In this document: one piece after another, positions 61,294-64,000 of the stretch
How positions within the stretch are numbered: position 1 is the first letter of the stretch
How the letters are laid out: every line of letters starts with the position of its first letter
Assembly: GCA_030435675.1 (NCBI GenBank)
Contig: CM059625.1
Coordinates: 8,370,001 to 8,434,000, forward strand
Direction of reading: 5' to 3'
Source of the DNA: Steinernema hermaphroditum
Taxonomy: Eukaryota > Nematoda > Chromadorea > Rhabditida > Steinernematidae
DNA length: 64,000 nt
Program-made: the position numbers and the translations under genes
Notes under the pieces: model-generated
The model's input: only the letters and a program-made list of their open reading frames with translations
What the model was told of the DNA's origin: nothing
Databases searched by the model: none

Positions 61294-63958
61294 CTAGAAG
61301 GGGAATGGAAATCTGGCGGAACTGCGGAAAAAAACAAAGATCATTACATTATTATGCAACTTAACAAAATTACAACATGAAAAGTGGAAACACATCACAA
61401 AATGTTTGAGACCAAGCGACCCTTCATATAAAGCTCCGTAGGAGATACAAGGAAACGAGCATCTACCTATGTCCTGCCATAATATTGTTTCGTTCTCGTA
61501 TTGAAGGGGGTACGGATAACCTCTTCTTGTTTCCTTCACATGGTCGTATCTAAATAGAAGGATTGAGCATTGGTATACAAATGTAACCCTCACCTCACAA
61601 GAAGGACCCATGAGGGATAGCAGCACAGGCAGCAGTGCCAGTCCGTTAATCAATCCGATAATGATCAAAGCAAACATCACGACAAAGAAGTATTTTACAA
61701 CGAACTCAAATTCGGAGAAAGCCAGCATGACGATACCAAGGAGGGTTGACAGAGCACCATGGATAACAGGAACAAACACACGGTCGATAGCAGCCGCCAT
61801 TCTCTCATTTCTATCTCCGAGTGACGTTAAGAAGGCAAAAACCACATGGGCAGTGAACTCGACACCTATAACCCGAAGCTCGAATTCTTTCCGCAATGTA
61901 AACGTTACTCACCTATTCCGACAGCGGTAATCAGCGTCACAGCTGACACAGGGTTCAATTTGATGCCAACGAATCCAAGGAAGCCAGCAAGTTCAACAGT
62001 CATAAGAATCAGTATCAGCATAATACAAGAGGCCGCCCACGGGTTAAACAGCAACAGGGAGATAACGCAAAAGACAGCCGCCATTATGATGCTGATGGCA
62101 TTCATCAGGTTATCATTGAGATGCAAATACTGTTCCCAGAACGTAAAGGCGATTCCATGGGGAAAAGTATCGATTCCGAGAGCTTGATATTCATCACAAA
62201 TACCGCGAATTTCCTGCAAGAATGCTCGTTAGACTGATAATGCTAAATCTACTCGCAGCAACAAACCTTTATCATCTCCACAATTACGGGTGTGTCGGTC
62301 AGACCACTTAAATAGAACGGGATTTGACTGTAGACGATTTTTTTCGTAGGTGGAACATAGTACAGATATTTGTCTTCTGCACCTTGTCGAAGTTTCCGTG
62401 GAACAGGATAGAACGTCGCTTGGGAGACCGCATACAACATGCTTTCGTATTCGTACCACGCGTGGAGATAATTATAAAATCCGTCCTCTCTGATGTTTCC
62501 AACGTCATCGACTAACGACACCCATTCAGCTCGATAACAGTCGTAGGACTCCCCGTAACTGCACAGAAGTGAATAAGCTATTTTCACCTCGGGATCGTCC
62601 TGCAACCGTATGTCCGCGGTCACATTGCTTGAAGTCGTTTTGAATTTCTCAAATTTTGTTTGGAGACGTTGAAGCCATTCCCGAAACATTTCCAACCAAT
62701 ACTTCTCACTTGGCTTTCCATCAGCTAGTTTCACAACATATCTTGAACGCCCTAAAACAAATACCCGCATTAGCTATACTATAATATGCCGTTCACTAAA
62801 ATACCGATAGCTCCATGGAGACGATCGATTAAACTTTGTTTCTGAGCAATATCAAAATTTTCGCTTCGAAGGACTATATGCATGGGATAGAAGCTGAAGT
62901 ATTTATCCCGAGCTTTCAAAAACGCAGCTGGGGCGGTATGTTCGGGAAGAACGTCCGAGAGCTCTAATCCCATAGATGAACGGTGAATTCCCCACAATCC
63001 GCAGCCGAACATCACACCACAAAGTAGCAAAATTATGATCTGCAAAAACATATAATTAATGAAAATATCCAAGAAATGCACACCAACCTTTGTGATCCGC
63101 CACTTTATGAAGGGAATATAGTAATTTCGTAGGAAAGCGTGGAGAGTCCATGGGCGAACGTCATTCTCTTCATCGTCATCCACACCGTTTATAGAAATTA
63201 AACCGTGATACGAAGGTTTTTCACTTGTAACTGTTTTCTCCTTAATTGAGAAAAAAACTTAAGACCTAATTAAGATGATACGTACATATACGTGCTTTTC
63301 TATTAACTTTGGACTTGATGTAAACGTATCATCCTCATCATCTATACTTTTATGGGAAACCACCCAACAGCATAAATCTCGCTTGTTCTGCTTCCTCCTT
63401 CGCAAATCCATAGCGATCATTGCAGGGTATGCGGTCATAATAGCAACAAGATTGAAGGTGAGAAGAATGGATGACTGAAATTGGAAAATGTTCGTTACGT
63501 CTTCACGTGTTAATTCCGCGGTATTATACCTGTGCACAGAAAGATCGAAGCGCAGGAATTGGCAACAAAGTTCCCGCGAGGAACGATAAAATATTGTTTA
63601 TGGAAGTCATGAGAATGGACATCCCTGTTTCCTTCATAAGAACGCCAATCTCATTCTTCTTCACATTGGAGGTAACTTCATGGTAGTTATGAAGTAACAT
63701 AAACATGTTATCGACTCCAATTCCGAGCGTAAGGAACGGCACAATCTATAAAACGTTTGTAGGTACAAAAGAACAAATCCCATGTACCTGGGTAGTTGCG
63801 GCGTTAAACTCAATGCCCAGCCACGTTGCCAACCCCAGACCAGAAATGCTGGCATATGTAACAGTTAATACCCCAGCAAAACCAAGTCCCATCGACGAGT
63901 TAATGTTCAATAAACAATATCCATCTCGCTTCATTTGCGAGTATATTGCGTACATGAG
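61294..63958 (-). CDS. ptc: Patched C-terminal part, 5' end outside the window (copy A)
   Basis: Proposed exons on the minus strand are 63,958-63,788, 63,745-63,530, 63,474-63,286, 63,240-63,088, 63,039-62,805, 62,751-62,267, 62,213-61,913, 61,865-61,594, 61,549-61,467 and 61,321-61,294. They give 710 residues plus a stop with consistent phases. The first half is the sterol-sensing domain: [20 protein letters not shown], then [14 protein letters not shown] in membrane segment 4, then [13 protein letters not shown]. An acidic cytosolic loop (DDDEEND) follows, then membrane segment 7 ([14 protein letters not shown]) and extracellular domain 2 with [14 protein letters not shown] and FWEQYL. The last membrane bundle includes [18 protein letters not shown] and [16 protein letters not shown]. 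These are diagnostic of canonical Patched rather than the looser Patched-related families. In nematodes the family includes PTC-1 and PTC-3; I cannot tell which this is. The cytosolic tail after the last segment is short (about 40 residues), and its final two exons are the least certain. Confidence 0.93.
63040..63087 (-). other. In-frame, stop-free 48-nt intron candidate of Patched copy A
   Basis: The segment begins GTTGGTG and ends TTTTTGCAG, is a multiple of three and contains no stop. It lies between WRITK and the start of membrane segment 7 (IIILLLCGV). Splicing it out gives the spacing expected for Patched; retaining it would add 16 residues next to the membrane. I favour an intron because the acceptor is strong and the neighbouring introns are 42-55 nt. 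Confidence 0.65.
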
Positions 63959-64000
63959 CTGGAACAAAACCGTTAAAGTTGCGCACGCATGAATTCACGT

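Noticed and set aside
61610..62187. Plus-strand open frames opposite Patched copy A (61,610-61,930 and 61,846-62,187)
   Set aside because: Both are antisense to conserved membrane-domain exons with correct splice sites and have no features of their own.
54395..63958. A single Patched gene running through the window
   Set aside because: The C-terminal exons lie upstream of the N-terminal exons on the same strand, so they cannot belong to one collinear transcript; at least two copies are needed.

Overview
The window looks like a nematode chromosome segment. It is dominated by tandem repeats and carries pieces of tandemly duplicated Patched genes, all on the minus strand. The nematode call is an inference: the Patched exons are split by many 40-57 nt introns with GT...(T)AG boundaries, and the unique DNA is AT-richer than the repeats. 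No bacterial operons, tRNA or rRNA genes were seen, and no species can be named.

Layout. Positions 1-52,295 are one uninterrupted satellite array built from a 92-bp monomer and a 128-bp variant (92 plus a 36-bp internal duplication), with roughly 500 copies by estimate. It runs off the left edge. Its minus strand lacks stop codons in all three frames except at a few aberrant spots, which produces apparent open frames of up to 13,636 codons; I do not regard these as a gene. The array ends at 52,295/52,296 inside a Patched exon. Positions 52,296-53,170 and 55,714-56,588 are two copies of the same 875-bp segment, holding the Patched N-terminal exons plus upstream DNA and differing at one base that I can find. 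A second satellite with a 62-bp monomer forms three blocks (53,085-54,394; 56,503-58,657; 60,290-61,240). A decayed minisatellite of GAGCATCTG-type words fills about 58,658-60,170.

Genes, in the direction of transcription (right to left). Patched copy A (63,958 to 61,294) gives the C-terminal two thirds: sterol-sensing domain, second extracellular domain, last six membrane segments and stop. Patched copy B (55,947 to 54,395) gives the N-terminal third, through most of the first extracellular domain, with no break in its exons. It then ends at a consensus splice donor that opens directly into a 62-bp block. Patched copy C (52,529 to 52,296) is only the first one and a half recognised exons, cut off by the 92-bp satellite.

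The order 3' half, then 5' half, then 5' stub is what tandem gene duplication with unequal exchange between the 62-bp blocks would leave. The best candidates for something new are the stop-free, hairpin-dense 92-bp satellite, its junction inside a Patched exon, and the role of the 62-bp blocks in rearranging this locus. All need long-read confirmation, because repeat-rich junctions are also where assemblies fail.
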